Origin: an uncultured Myxococcales bacterium
GTDB lineage: Bacteria > Myxococcota_A > UBA9042 > DTJE01
Direction: 5' to 3'
NCBI GenBank assembly: GCA_903857665.1
Contig: CAIOFV010000082.1
Span: 1 to 64,000 of the forward strand
DNA: 64,000 bases
Position 1 is the first letter of the stretch. Every line of letters starts with the position of its first letter. Shown piece after piece: positions 25,126 through 35,300 of the stretch. The notes beneath the pieces were generated by a model. It made no database searches. It worked only from the letters and a program-made list of their open reading frames with translations, and was not told the DNA's origin. The position numbers and the translations under genes were made by a program.

Positions 25126-26199
25126 CTACCAGTGGCGGCCGGGGCCCGGCTCGGAGCCGCCTTCGCCGTGCTTCTGCTCCTTGCCGCCGCCGTTGCCGCA
25201 CGAGCCGCCGCCCTTGCCCGGATCCTGGCCACCGTCATCGGGAGGGGCGCAGGCCTTGGCGCAGGACTGTTCGCAGGTCAGGGCATCGTCGTCGTCCTTG
25301 TCCTGGTCGTCCTTGCCCTCGGTGTCCTTGTCGTCTGCGGACTGCTTGCCCAGGCCCTTGTCGACCTTGGCCCAGCCGTAGTGGCGTCCCTTCTCCCACC
25401 CCAGGTGCTTCCCGTTGTCGCAGTGGGACTTCTTGCTCTTCATCCAGCCGGGAGGCATGGAACCCTTTCCGTCGGGCTCGGGACCGTCCTTTTCGCAGTC
25501 CCCGTCGTCGTCCGCGGGCTGGCACTTCTTGACGCATTCATCGAGGCAGCCGGCGCCCGGGTCTCCCGACGGACCCGGATCGCTCGTCGTGGCGTCCGGG
25601 GAGGCAGGCACGTCCCGTGGTGCGGGCACGTCTTCAGGGGGGGGCGGCACGTCCTCCGCGACAGGCACGTCCGGGCTCGCAGGCAGGTCCACTGCCGCGG
25701 GCACATCGGTCGTCACGGGCACGTCCTCCACGATCGGCAGATCCTGCACGAACGCGGCGTCGGGCAGGCTGACCGGGATGTGGCGACACGGGCTTGCGGG
25801 ATCGTCGAAGCACTGGTCGATCGTCGATGGGTCTCCGTCGTCGCAGACCGTGCACAAGCCCGCGCCGGTACAGTAGGCCGGGAAGCATCCGGTCGGGGTG
25901 CATCCGTCCTGGCTGCAGATCTCGCTGGCTCCCATCGCGGTCTGGCCCGACGCCTGGCATCCCGCGTTGGGCGCACACACGCCGTCCGGGCTGGCGCAGG
26001 CGTGGCAATCGACTCCCTGGAAGCAGAAGGCCACCTGGCAGCCCACGATCGAACCCGGGGTCACCTGGAACGTCTGGCCGCCGAAACTGACCGCGGAAAG
26101 CACTTGCCCGCCACCCGGGTCCGAGGTTCCTGGAGCGCACGCGATCATGAGGAACGGAACCGCCACCAGCAACGGGGAACGTACAACGCGCGTTGACAT
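25126..26199 (-). CDS. Cys- and Asp-rich lipoprotein
   Basis: A 357-residue secreted lipoprotein with signal peptide and lipobox ending at Cys21 (VPFLMIAC). A Cys-rich N-terminal region (about 50-140) has the disulfide-dense look of Myxococcota surface proteins (GVCAPNAGCQ, LCTVCDDGDPSTIDQC). A linker of DVP-type repeats (about 155-215) follows, then a highly charged Cys-containing tail with Lys/Asp/Gly runs. It has no enzyme motif. AGGAGG precedes the ATG. Function is unknown; surface display or metal binding is possible. Confidence 0.7.
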   Translation of the reverse strand: MSTRVVRSPLLVAVPFLMIACAPGTSDPGGGQVLSAVSFGGQTFQVTPGSIVGCQVAFCFQGVDCHACASPDGVCAPNAGCQASGQTAMGASEICSQDGCTPTGCFPAYCTGAGLCTVCDDGDPSTIDQCFDDPASPCRHIPVSLPDAAFVQDLPIVEDVPVTTDVPAAVDLPASPDVPVAEDVPPPPEDVPAPRDVPASPDATTSDPGPSGDPGAGCLDECVKKCQPADDDGDCEKDGPEPDGKGSMPPGWMKSKKSHCDNGKHLGWEKGRHYGWAKVDKGLGKQSADDKDTEGKDDQDKDDDDALTCEQSCAKACAPPDDGGQDPGKGGGSCGNGGGKEQKHGEGGSEPGPGRHW

Positions 26200-26223
26200 G
26201 GGACACCTCCTTCCATGGGCCCT

Positions 26224-26246
26224 GGGGATTTCCGGCCGATTTCCCC
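26224..26246. promoter_or_regulatory. Interrupted dyad upstream of the Cys-rich lipoprotein
   Basis: GGGGA and TCCCC arms flank a CGGCCG core in 23 nt (GGGGATTTCC...GATTTCCCC). The dyad lies 25 nt upstream of the lipoprotein start and could be an operator or a leader hairpin. There is no further support. Confidence 0.3.
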
Positions 26247-26369
26247 AAGAACAAGTAAACCGTGTGATTTTCCCGGATTCCACTCGATACCCCGGACGTC
26301 CGCCCTGGGTGCGGCCTGGGCAGTTTGTCGCATCTTGTGGTGGTGACGTCCTCCCTGGCGGAACGTCGT

Positions 26370-27770
26370 TCAAGGGGGCGGGATGGACGGCAGCGTGCTC
26401 CCACGGTTCGCCCGCGCGCGCCGGGCCCAGAACTCCACCAGGTCGATCCGCGTCAGCAGACCGATGGGGATGTGGCTCACGGTCACCAGCACTCCGGTGT
26501 GCCCCGACATCAGCAACCGGTAAGGCTCCGATACGTCTATCGTGGCGTCCACCATGGGAAGGGGCCGGCCCATCACGTCGGCCGCCCGGAGGATCGACAG
26601 GTCCTCCCCGTCATGGAGCAGTTTGAGGATGGTCACGTCGTTCAGGCACCCGATGCACTGGCCTTCGTGGTCCAGCACCGGGATCTGTGAAATGCCGTGG
26701 GCTTCCAGCAACCGAACCGCCTGCATCGCATCCACATTGGGTGGCAGCGTCACCAGCGGGGGCAGTTGGCCACCCTTGGCCGCCAGGATGTCGCCGGCCG
26801 TGACGCTGTCCCTCGGCCGCTCCAGGAAGCCTTTTTCGATCATCCACCGGTCGGAGTGGAACTTCGTCAGGTAGTTCCGCCCGGTGTCGGGCAGCACCAC
26901 CACCACGACCTTGCCCGGCGGCAGTCGTCGGGCATAGCGCACCGCGGCGGCCACGGCGGTCCCGGAGGATCCGCCCGCCAGCAGGCCTTCCTCGCGGGCC
27001 AGGCGTCGCGCCATCTGGAAGGCCTCTGCGTCCCCGACCCGAAGGAAGTCGTCCACCACCTGGCGATCGAACGTGACCGGGATGAAATCCTCGCCGATGC
27101 CTTCGACCAGGTACGAATGGGGGCTGTCGCCGGACAGGATGGAACCCTCCGGGTCCGCTCCGACCACCGTGATGGCGGGATTGCGCTCCTTCAGGTAGCG
27201 TCCGGCGCCCGAAATCGTTCCGCCGGTCCCCATCCCGGCCACCAGCACATCCACCCGCCCACCCGTGTCCTCCCAGATCTCGGGGCCGGTGGAGCGGTAG
27301 TGGGCGTCGGGGTTCGTCAGGTTCCCGAACTGGTTCGGCCGGAACGCTCCCGGGATCTCGCGGGACAGACGATCGGCCACGCCGTTGTAGGATTCGGGGG
27401 CATCAGGCGCCACGCTGGTCGGCGTGATGACGATCTCGGCCCCGTAGGCCTTGAGGAGGTTGATCTTGTCCTCGCTCATCTTGTCCGGCAGCACGAAGAT
27501 GCACCGGTAGCCCTTCACCGCGGCCACCAGGGCCAGCCCAACGCCCGTGTTGCCGGCGGTGGCCTCCACGATCGTGCCGCCGGGTCGCAGCGCGCCGCGG
27601 CGTTCCGCGTCCTCGATCATTGCCAGGCCGATGCGGTCCTTGCTGCTACCTCCCGGGTTCAGCATTTCGGGCTTTGCCAGGAGCGTGACCGGCAACCCGT
27701 CGGTCACGCGGTTCAGGCGGATCAGCGGGGTGCGTCCGACGGCCTCCAGGACGCTGGCCAGGATCGTCAT
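26370..27770 (-). CDS. cbs: Cystathionine beta-synthase with C-terminal CBS pair
   Basis: A 466-residue PLP enzyme that joins homocysteine and serine to cystathionine. The catalytic domain (1 to about 320) has the PLP lysine in NPGGSSKDRIG, the substrate loop EATAGNTGVGLA and the phosphate-binding GMGTGGTISGAGRYL. Two CBS motifs follow (about 340-450: VDAMQAVRLLEAHGISQIPV and VSEPYRLLMSGHTGVLV), a regulatory pair that binds adenosyl ligands in some homologues. No N-terminal heme domain is present. It lies 32 nt after metY in the same operon, with GGGAGGTG before the ATG. Cysteine synthase activity cannot be excluded. Confidence 0.85.
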   Translation of the reverse strand: MTILASVLEAVGRTPLIRLNRVTDGLPVTLLAKPEMLNPGGSSKDRIGLAMIEDAERRGALRPGGTIVEATAGNTGVGLALVAAVKGYRCIFVLPDKMSEDKINLLKAYGAEIVITPTSVAPDAPESYNGVADRLSREIPGAFRPNQFGNLTNPDAHYRSTGPEIWEDTGGRVDVLVAGMGTGGTISGAGRYLKERNPAITVVGADPEGSILSGDSPHSYLVEGIGEDFIPVTFDRQVVDDFLRVGDAEAFQMARRLAREEGLLAGGSSGTAVAAAVRYARRLPPGKVVVVVLPDTGRNYLTKFHSDRWMIEKGFLERPRDSVTAGDILAAKGGQLPPLVTLPPNVDAMQAVRLLEAHGISQIPVLDHEGQCIGCLNDVTILKLLHDGEDLSILRAADVMGRPLPMVDATIDVSEPYRLLMSGHTGVLVTVSHIPIGLLTRIDLVEFWARRARANRGSTLPSIPPP

Positions 27771-27802
27771 GGCGGCACCTCCCGGGCTGCGCCCGCGTCC
27801 GC

Positions 27803-29116
<1,314 letters not shown>

Positions 29117-29125
29117 TCATCTCCT

Positions 29126-29149
29126 TTCCCGGTTTCTACGGTCCGGGAA
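29126..29149 (-). promoter_or_regulatory. Hairpin overlapping the metY ribosome binding site
   Basis: A perfect 7-bp stem (TTCCCGG / CCGGGAA) with a 10-nt loop ends inside the AAAGGAG Shine-Dalgarno sequence of metY. Formation of the stem would partly bury the ribosome binding site. Confidence 0.5.
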
Positions 29150-29318
29150 CCTTTCATCACGCCCGATTCGGCAGGGATCCCATGCGAGGCCGACGCGACG
29201 ACGGGGGCGGGCGGGGGTGCCCGGTGCCGTCTCACGCCGGCCGGCGACAGCTACATCCGTGCATTCGAGAAGGGAGGGCGAATGATGGAGGACCCGGGTG
29301 CCGCGTCTTCATGCGATA

Positions 29319-29347
29319 AAGATAATCGTATTACTCAAGCATGTCAA
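29319..29347 (-). promoter_or_regulatory. Sigma-70-type promoter for metY-cbs
   Basis: A perfect TTGACA -35 and a TATCTT -10 are spaced 17 nt apart on the minus strand, inside an A/T-rich pocket. This is among the best promoter matches in the window. Confidence 0.8.
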
Positions 29348-29435
29348 CACTTGCCTGTAGAACATGCGGAACATAAGGGAAAATAAGGGAAACATACCTG
29401 ACCGCTTGAGTCACGATAGCCGTGCCGAGGCCGGA

Positions 29436-30584
29436 TCACCGTGCGCCGGCCCCCAGGGCCCCCAGGGCTTCGATCAGCGCGTCGATGTCCGCGTTCGAGG
29501 TGGACGGGCCGACGCTGGCTCGGACGGTGCCGGCAGGGAACGTCCCCAGCGAGGCGTGGGCCTCGGGCGCGCAGTGCAGGCCCGCCCGGACGGCGATCCC
29601 GAAGGCCGACTCCAGTACCGACGAGATCTCGTGGGGGGCGAAGCCCGCGAGCGTGAAGGACACGGCGCCCGTGCGCGCGTCGGCGTCGGCCGGCCCTTGG
29701 ACCGCCAGGCCGGGCGCGGTCCGCAGGCCCTCCAGGAGGCGGGTGGCCAGGGCCTGTTCGTGGGTGCGGATCGCCGCCACGCCACGCTCGAGCACCCACC
29801 GGCACCCGGCCCTCAGGCCGGCCAACCCGTGGGCGTTGGGCGTCCCAGCCTCCAGTCGGTGCGGCATTTCGGCAGGCTGGAACGGGTTCGTGGAATCACC
29901 GCCGGTGCCGCCTTCGCGCCAGGGATCCACCTCGATCCCCTCCCGGACCCACAGGGCGCCGGTTCCCATCGGACCCAGCAGGCCCTTGTGCCCGGGAAAC
30001 GCCAGCAGATCCACCGGCACGCGGGCGACGTCCACCGGGATGCTGCCGACGGCCTGCGAGGCGTCCAGCAGCAGCAGGGCGCCGTGCGTCTTGACGGCCC
30101 GGGCGATGGCATCCACGGCCTGGATCGTCCCGAAGGCATTGGAGGCCCACGTGATCGCAACGAGCCGGGTCGCCGGGCCCAGCGACGCGGCCAGCGCGTC
30201 CGGGTCCACCACGCCCGTGGCATCGTTCGGGACCCGATCGAGGGTGATGACGCCGGCACGGGCCAGCGCGTTCAAGGGGCGGACGACCGAATTGTGCTCC
30301 ATCCTCGACGTGACGACGTGATCGCCGGGGCGAAGGATGCCGTGGAAGGCCATCGACAGGGCGTCGGTCGCGTTCAGGCACAGGGCCACCCGCGACGGGT
30401 CCGGGGCGCCGATGACCCGGGCCACCTCCTCCCGTGCCCCTTCGACCTCCGCGGCGGCGGCAGCGGCAAACCGGTGCCCCGACCGGCCCGGGTTTCCCGC
30501 GTCGTTCCGGGCGAACCGGTCCATCGCGTCCCAGACGGTCGCCGGCTTCGGGAACGTCGTGGCCGCGTTGTCGAGGTAGATCAC
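29436..30584 (-). CDS. Cysteine desulfurase-like class V aminotransferase
   Basis: A 382-residue PLP enzyme. It begins at the family motif IYLDNAATTFPKP, has the PLP lysine in FPGHKGLLGP, and the persulfide-type cysteine in RAGLHCAPEAH. These fit the TIGR01977-type desulfurase family, distinct from IscS and SufS. It would release sulfur from cysteine as a protein persulfide. The GTG start follows GGAGG. It lies 29 nt after the E1-like gene, so the sulfur may go to a carrier activated by that E1. No SufBCD or IscU genes are near. Confidence 0.85.
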   Translation of the reverse strand: MIYLDNAATTFPKPATVWDAMDRFARNDAGNPGRSGHRFAAAAAAEVEGAREEVARVIGAPDPSRVALCLNATDALSMAFHGILRPGDHVVTSRMEHNSVVRPLNALARAGVITLDRVPNDATGVVDPDALAASLGPATRLVAITWASNAFGTIQAVDAIARAVKTHGALLLLDASQAVGSIPVDVARVPVDLLAFPGHKGLLGPMGTGALWVREGIEVDPWREGGTGGDSTNPFQPAEMPHRLEAGTPNAHGLAGLRAGCRWVLERGVAAIRTHEQALATRLLEGLRTAPGLAVQGPADADARTGAVSFTLAGFAPHEISSVLESAFGIAVRAGLHCAPEAHASLGTFPAGTVRASVGPSTSNADIDALIEALGALGAGAR

Positions 30585-30613
30585 GGGTGCCTCCGTGCCC
30601 GGGGGACCGACGC

Positions 30614-31648
30614 CTACATGCCCAGGTGCTCCGCTACGACGGCCCGCGCACGCGCCGGGTCGTCCGTGCCCTGGACCAGCGCGCGGCCGTCGGGGAAGAG
30701 CGTCACCTCGCAGCCGCGGGCGGTGAAGCGCAGCAGGAAGGGGCTGCGGAAGACCCGGGCGTCCGGCGGCAATCCGTCCGCCACCGCTCCCAGGTCGATC
30801 CGCACGCCGACCGGCGCGGGCACCTGCACCACGTCGCGCCCGCACAGGCGCACGGCGGGGCCTCCCAGGCGGCCGTCCAGCCAGTCGAAGCGTCCCTGCG
30901 CGCACACCGGGCAACCGTCGGCCCCGGACTGCCGGGCGACAGTCACCTCCGACCTCGTGCCGGCCCACGGGTCGAACGCCCACAGGGTCCGGCGCACGCG
31001 GTCGCGGTTTCCGGACAGCACCTTGATGGCCTCGGTGGCCTGCATCGACGCGACGATGGTGCTGACCGTGCCCAGGACGCCGGCCGTTTCGCAGGTGGGC
31101 GTCGAGCCGGGCGCCGGGACCTCGTCCACGAGGCACCGGTAGCAGGCCGTTTCGCCCGGCAGCACCGTGAACTGCAGGCCATAGGTGCCGACGGCCGCGC
31201 CGGACACGAAGGGACGCCCGGCTCGCACGCACGCCTCGTTCAACAGGAAGCGCAGTTCGTAGTTGTCGGCGCCGTCCACGACAAGGTCCACGGAGTCCAC
31301 CAGGCGCGGCACGTTGGTCCGGTCCAGGTCGGCCACGACGGCCTCGCAGTGGACCTTCGGGTTCGCCCGTGCCAGGTGCCTTGCGGCGGCGGCGGCCTTG
31401 GGCGTCGGCGTTGCGGCGTCGTCGTCGTCGTACAGCAGTTGGCGGTGGAGGTTGGCCTCATCGACGATGTCCCGGTCCGCCAGCACCACCCGGCCCACGC
31501 CCGCCCGGACCAGCAGCATCGCCGCGACGGACCCCAGGGCACCGCACCCTGCGACCAGCACCGACGACGCCAGCAGGCGCCTCTGGCCGTCCTCGCCGAT
31601 TTCCGGCAATCGTACCTGGCGGCGGTATCGATCGAGGTCGATGTCCAT
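30614..31648 (-). CDS. ThiF/MoeB/HesA-family adenylyltransferase
   Basis: A 344-residue E1-like enzyme. The N-terminal domain (1 to about 240) has the nucleotide loop VLVAGCGALGSVAA, the DRDIVDEANLHRQ motif, the DGADNYELRFLLNEACV acidic motif, and two zinc CXXC pairs (CYRC and CPVC). A C-terminal domain of about 90 residues (LCGRDVVQVPA, EVTLFPDGRALVQGTDD) is common in MoeB-like proteins. It would adenylate the Gly-Gly end of a ubiquitin-like sulfur carrier (ThiS, MoaD or similar), but no carrier gene is in the window. It forms an operon with the desulfurase and has a strong promoter. Confidence 0.85.
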   Translation of the reverse strand: MDIDLDRYRRQVRLPEIGEDGQRRLLASSVLVAGCGALGSVAAMLLVRAGVGRVVLADRDIVDEANLHRQLLYDDDDAATPTPKAAAAARHLARANPKVHCEAVVADLDRTNVPRLVDSVDLVVDGADNYELRFLLNEACVRAGRPFVSGAAVGTYGLQFTVLPGETACYRCLVDEVPAPGSTPTCETAGVLGTVSTIVASMQATEAIKVLSGNRDRVRRTLWAFDPWAGTRSEVTVARQSGADGCPVCAQGRFDWLDGRLGGPAVRLCGRDVVQVPAPVGVRIDLGAVADGLPPDARVFRSPFLLRFTARGCEVTLFPDGRALVQGTDDPARARAVVAEHLGM

Positions 31649-31686
31649 GTGCTTTCCCGATTGGCCCGGGCGAGTTCCCCGTGGGC

Positions 31687-31715
31687 AGGATAGGAGGCCG
31701 GTCGCGCGCCGTCAA
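31687..31715 (-). promoter_or_regulatory. Sigma-70-type promoter for the E1-desulfurase operon
   Basis: TTGACG and TATCCT are spaced 17 nt apart on the minus strand; the -10 box lies 38 nt before the ATG. Confidence 0.65.
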
Positions 31716-31813
31716 CGCGTAGCGTCTGTCTCGCGCAGCGTGTGTCACGCGAACGGGTTTCCCCCAAATCCGGCCGCCCGTCGTACAATCCCGCCGACCT
31801 CGCGGAGTCGCTC

Positions 31814-33247
31814 GTGGCGGGCCTGCTCAAGTCGCTGCCGTTTTCGTGGGCCCTGGGCCTGTCCCTGTTCTCGGGGCGTCACCGGTCCCGGGTGTCGGCG
31901 GCCACGCTGGTGTCGATCCTCGGGATCGGCGTCGGGGTGGCGACGCTGACCGCGGTGCTCGCGGTGACCGGCGGGTTCGAGGCGGCCTTCCGGGACAAGA
32001 TCCTCGGCGTGTACCCGCACATCGTGGTGCTGGCCCGGGGCGAGCCGTTCACCGAGTATCCCGAGGTCACGCAGACCCTGTCCCTGCTGCCCGGCGTCGT
32101 CGGCACCAACCCGTCCACCTACGACGAAATGATGGCGTCGGCCGACGGCGGCACGGCCGGCGTGATCGTGAAGGGCGTGGATCTGGACGGCGTGGACCGC
32201 GTGTCCTCCCTGCGTTCGCTGACCCGCGGGAACGACCTGTCGTCGTTGCGGTGGCGCGAAGGCGAGCCGATGGGCGTCCTGCTGGGGTGCGCCCTGATGG
32301 ACCGCCTGAAGGCCGCCCCCGGCGACCGCGTATCGCTGACCACGCCGATTCGCGGCCTGGAGGGCGGAGGCTCGGGCCCCTTCGGCATGGCCCCGGTCCA
32401 GCAGGCGTTCGTGGTCCGGGACTGCTTCGAGTCCGGCTTCTGGGAATACGACTCGCGATTGGTCGTGCTGGACCTTTCGGCGGCGCAGAAATTCCTGGGC
32501 CGCGGCCCGGTGGTCCGCTGGATCGAGATGCGGCTGACGGACATGCTCGCCACCGACGACATGCGTCGCGAGGTGCTGTCGACGCTGCAGCCGTTCACGC
32601 TGTTCGACGTGGTGCGGAACATCGCGAACCTCCGGCGGGACCTGGCCCACGTGGCCGACCTGGCCCTGCCGGCCCCCGGGACCGAGACCGTCGTGGACCT
32701 GTTCCGCGCCGTCCACGAAGGTCACCAGGCCCTCGAGTACAGCGACATCGCGGCCGGGCCTGCCCAGCGGTACAGGCTGATCGACTGGAAGGAAATGAAT
32801 CGCAACCTCTTCGGCGCGTTGCGAACGCAGAAGGTCGTGCTGGCGCTGTTCTTCCTGATCATCGTGCTGGTGGCCGCGTTCAACATCGTGGGCACGCAGC
32901 TGATCGTGGCCCGCGAGCGCGTCAAGGAGGTATCGACGCTGGTGGCGCTGGGCGCCTCGCGCCGGCAGCTGGCGCGCGTGTTCGTGGTCCACGGGTTCAC
33001 GCTGGGCTTCCTGGGCGTGGCGGTCGGGCTGGGCCTGGGGTGGCTGGTGGTGCGGGGCATCGCCTCCCTCGATTTCGCGCTGGATCCGAAGGTCTACCTG
33101 ATTTCCGAGCTGCCCGCGACGCTGTCCTGGGCCGACGCCCTGATGATCGGCGGCCTGTCGCTGGGCGTGGTGCTGGTGTCCTGCCTCCTGTCGTCCTGGC
33201 GTGCGACGCGCCTGAACCCGGTGGACGGCCTCAGGAAGATCTCCTAG
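31814..33247 (+). CDS. LolC/E-type ABC transporter permease
   Basis: A 477-residue permease with an N-terminal helix (LVSILGIGVGVATLTAVLAVTGG), a large periplasmic MacB-like domain (about 55-330) and three C-terminal helices (VVLALFFLIIVLVAAFNIVGT and two later). The motif KEVSTLVALGASRRQLARVF is the coupling helix of the LolC/E family, which extracts lipoproteins from the inner membrane with the ATPase LolD. No lolD follows. The GTG start at GGAG is preferred to a GTG 24 codons upstream because a TACAAT -10-like box (31784-31789) lies between them. The lipoprotein wealth of this genome fits the role. Confidence 0.8.
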   Translation: MAGLLKSLPFSWALGLSLFSGRHRSRVSAATLVSILGIGVGVATLTAVLAVTGGFEAAFRDKILGVYPHIVVLARGEPFTEYPEVTQTLSLLPGVVGTNPSTYDEMMASADGGTAGVIVKGVDLDGVDRVSSLRSLTRGNDLSSLRWREGEPMGVLLGCALMDRLKAAPGDRVSLTTPIRGLEGGGSGPFGMAPVQQAFVVRDCFESGFWEYDSRLVVLDLSAAQKFLGRGPVVRWIEMRLTDMLATDDMRREVLSTLQPFTLFDVVRNIANLRRDLAHVADLALPAPGTETVVDLFRAVHEGHQALEYSDIAAGPAQRYRLIDWKEMNRNLFGALRTQKVVLALFFLIIVLVAAFNIVGTQLIVARERVKEVSTLVALGASRRQLARVFVVHGFTLGFLGVAVGLGLGWLVVRGIASLDFALDPKVYLISELPATLSWADALMIGGLSLGVVLVSCLLSSWRATRLNPVDGLRKIS

Positions 33248-33256
33248 GAGGATCCG

Positions 33257-33772
33257 ATGTCGGGCCATTTGACGGCATCCCGTTACGAGGGTCGCTTCGA
33301 CACTGTCCTCGGTGCGTGCGGAATCGCCTGGTCGGTTGGCGGCGTGGTCGGCGTGCGGCTCCCCGGCGATCCGGGCGTCGGGAACCTGCCTCCGTTGCCC
33401 GGCGATGCGCCCGCCTGGCTGGCCGTTGCGGTGGATGGGATTCAGGGGCTTCTGGCCGGCCGGCCCGTCGATCTGTCCCGCGTCCCCCTGGATCTGGGGC
33501 TCGTGCCGCCGTTTTCGCGCCGGGTACTGTCCGAAGCCCGCTCCATCCCGGCCGGCAGGACCGAGACCTACGGCTCCCTGGCCGCGATGGTGGGCCGGCC
33601 GGGCGCCGCGCGCGCCGTGGGGCAGGCGATGGCGCGCAACCCCGTGCCCCTGCTGGTGCCGTGCCATCGCGTCGTCGGCGCCTGGGGATGCCTGGGCGGT
33701 TTCTCGGGCGCGGGGGGCGTCGTCACGAAGCAGCGCCTGCTGGACATCGAGGCCGGTGCCGCGAAGCGGTGA
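33257..33772 (+). CDS. ogt: Methylated-DNA-protein-cysteine methyltransferase
   Basis: A 171-residue suicide repair enzyme that moves methyl groups from O6-methylguanine to its own cysteine. The active-site motif is VPCHRVV; the helix-turn-helix recognition segment is ETYGSLAAMVGRPGAARAVGQAMARNP. The N-terminal domain is degenerate compared with Ada. AGGAGG precedes the ATG, 9 nt after the permease stop, so both share a transcript. It converges with the lipoprotein gene across 18 nt. Confidence 0.9.
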   Translation: MSGHLTASRYEGRFDTVLGACGIAWSVGGVVGVRLPGDPGVGNLPPLPGDAPAWLAVAVDGIQGLLAGRPVDLSRVPLDLGLVPPFSRRVLSEARSIPAGRTETYGSLAAMVGRPGAARAVGQAMARNPVPLLVPCHRVVGAWGCLGGFSGAGGVVTKQRLLDIEAGAAKR

Positions 33773-33790
33773 ACCGGGCCGGTGCGGCGC

Positions 33791-35152
33791 CTACATCAGG
33801 AAGACGGTGTACTCGATGATCGACTGCATGTCGCCGCCCGTGGTGGGCTGCTCGTCGTTGTGGAACGTCGTGTAGATGACGCGCCCGCCGTTCGTTTCGG
33901 GCTCGAAGGACATCATCATCTGGGTCCCGTCGCACCCCTCGATGGCCGTGGACGACTCGATGGCCACGTGGGTGTTCGCGCCGACGCCCGATACGCAGGT
34001 CAGCGGCCCCAGCCCGTACTTCAGCGTCACCTGGCTCTTGCCCAGGTAGGACGCGAGGTCCGTGTCGATCACGTTGGACTTGTACGTCGAGTTGCCGGAC
34101 GCAGACCACCCGCCGCCGAGGATGTATCCCGGCCAGGTTTCCGACAGGTAGGGCAGCGCGTAGTCGGACGCGTACACCGATCCGCCCTTGGCCACGAAGG
34201 CCTTGAGGTTCGTCCGGATCTGGGCGGCCGAGGATGACTGCATGTCCGGCCAGCCCGCCCAGGTGCAGTCGATGAAAACGACGTCAAAGGCGTTCAGCTT
34301 CGACGAGTCGCTCAGGAACGCGATCGCCGTCGAGGACTCCTGGCCCGACGAGCCGCCGGTCCCGTAGATCAGCGTGTACTTGAGGTACAGCAGCTTCAGC
34401 GTGTTTTCGATCTGGTCCCAGTCGCCCGTGATGACCGCGATCTTGGCCGCCGTGCCCGAGAAGCAGCCGTCGGCGGTGGTCATCGTGGTGGTCATGCCCT
34501 TGTCGATCCACCGGGTGAACGAGCCGTGGAACGACCCCTTCAGAATGTTGATCGTCTGGGTGCCGCAGGGGACCTGCATCGAGTAGTTGCCGGTGGCGTC
34601 CGAGTAGGTCTGGATGTGCACCGGGTTGCCGTCGCAGTCGATGGTGTCCATCCAGACCTTCACGAAGGGGATGGCCGTCTTGACGTTCGGGGCGCAGGTC
34701 TTGCCCGCGATCGTGCCCATGCCGCACGGGTCGCAGCCGCCCGCGAGGACGTCGTCCTGGCCGGGATCGAACTGGGGGCCGGGGTCCTGCGGGCCCGGGT
34801 CGCTGACGCCGGGATCGGACGTGCCCGGATCCTTGGTGCCCGGGTCGCTGACGCCGGGATCGGACGCCCCGGGATCCTTGCTGCCGGGATCGGTCGTGCC
34901 GGGGTCCGTCTGGACGCCGGGGTCCGTCTGGACGCCGGGATCCTCGGGGGTGACGCCGTCGGTCCCGGGGTCGGACAGCTCGGAGGCCGGTGCGTCGCGG
35001 GCCGTGTCCCCGGCCGCGGGCAGGTCGCCGGGTTCGCCGACGACGTCGCCGGGGTGGATGTAGACGCCCAGGTCGCCGCCCGTGTTGGCGCCCCCGCAGG
35101 CCAGCACCGCGCATAGGGAGAGCGCCGCAAATCCCGTCCACCGTCGCAACAT
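33791..35152 (-). CDS. Lipoprotein with long DPG-repeat linker
   Basis: A 453-residue lipoprotein with lipobox ending at Cys19 (SLCAVLAC). Residues about 55-140 form a linker of DPG-centred repeats. A short beta domain with a CDPC pair (about 140-210) looks like a carboxypeptidase-regulatory-like module (VHIQTYSDATGNYSMQVPCG). The last 240 residues have an alpha/beta fold reminiscent of ThuA or class I amidotransferase-like domains (AKIAVITGDWDQIENTL, FDVVFIDCTW, LKAFVAKGGSVYASDYALPY). No catalytic triad is clear. It is probably surface-exposed, function unknown. Confidence 0.7.
   Translation of the reverse strand: MLRRWTGFAALSLCAVLACGGANTGGDLGVYIHPGDVVGEPGDLPAAGDTARDAPASELSDPGTDGVTPEDPGVQTDPGVQTDPGTTDPGSKDPGASDPGVSDPGTKDPGTSDPGVSDPGPQDPGPQFDPGQDDVLAGGCDPCGMGTIAGKTCAPNVKTAIPFVKVWMDTIDCDGNPVHIQTYSDATGNYSMQVPCGTQTINILKGSFHGSFTRWIDKGMTTTMTTADGCFSGTAAKIAVITGDWDQIENTLKLLYLKYTLIYGTGGSSGQESSTAIAFLSDSSKLNAFDVVFIDCTWAGWPDMQSSSAAQIRTNLKAFVAKGGSVYASDYALPYLSETWPGYILGGGWSASGNSTYKSNVIDTDLASYLGKSQVTLKYGLGPLTCVSGVGANTHVAIESSTAIEGCDGTQMMMSFEPETNGGRVIYTTFHNDEQPTTGGDMQSIIEYTVFLM
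34755..34975 (-). repeat. DPG-repeat coding tract
   Basis: The linker of the lipoprotein is encoded by near-identical DNA units: a block of about 28 nt recurs 45 nt apart (34794 and 34839), and an 18-nt unit is duplicated near 34910-34945. Such tracts change length by slippage or recombination. They are coding and not CRISPR spacers. Confidence 0.75.
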
Positions 35153-35218
35153 CCGCTTCCTCCGGGCCTCAACCGCGACGAGTCTACGGAGATGACGCTG
35201 CGATGTCCACGGTCTCCG

Positions 35219-35248
35219 TTGACAGCCTGACATTCCGGGGACGACAAT
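35219..35248 (+). promoter_or_regulatory. Sigma-70-type promoter for the membrane histidine kinase
   Basis: A perfect TTGACA -35 and a GACAAT -10 are spaced 18 nt apart; the -10 box lies 52 nt upstream of the ATG. Confidence 0.6.
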
Positions 35249-35300
35249 CGGATTGCAGCAGTCGGCGTTGAGGATTCGGGCGATCCACGCGGGGGAAGGC

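Noticed and set aside
34755-34975. Tandem repeats considered as a CRISPR array
   Set aside because: The units lie in frame inside a lipoprotein linker, vary in length, have no unique spacers, and no cas genes are present.
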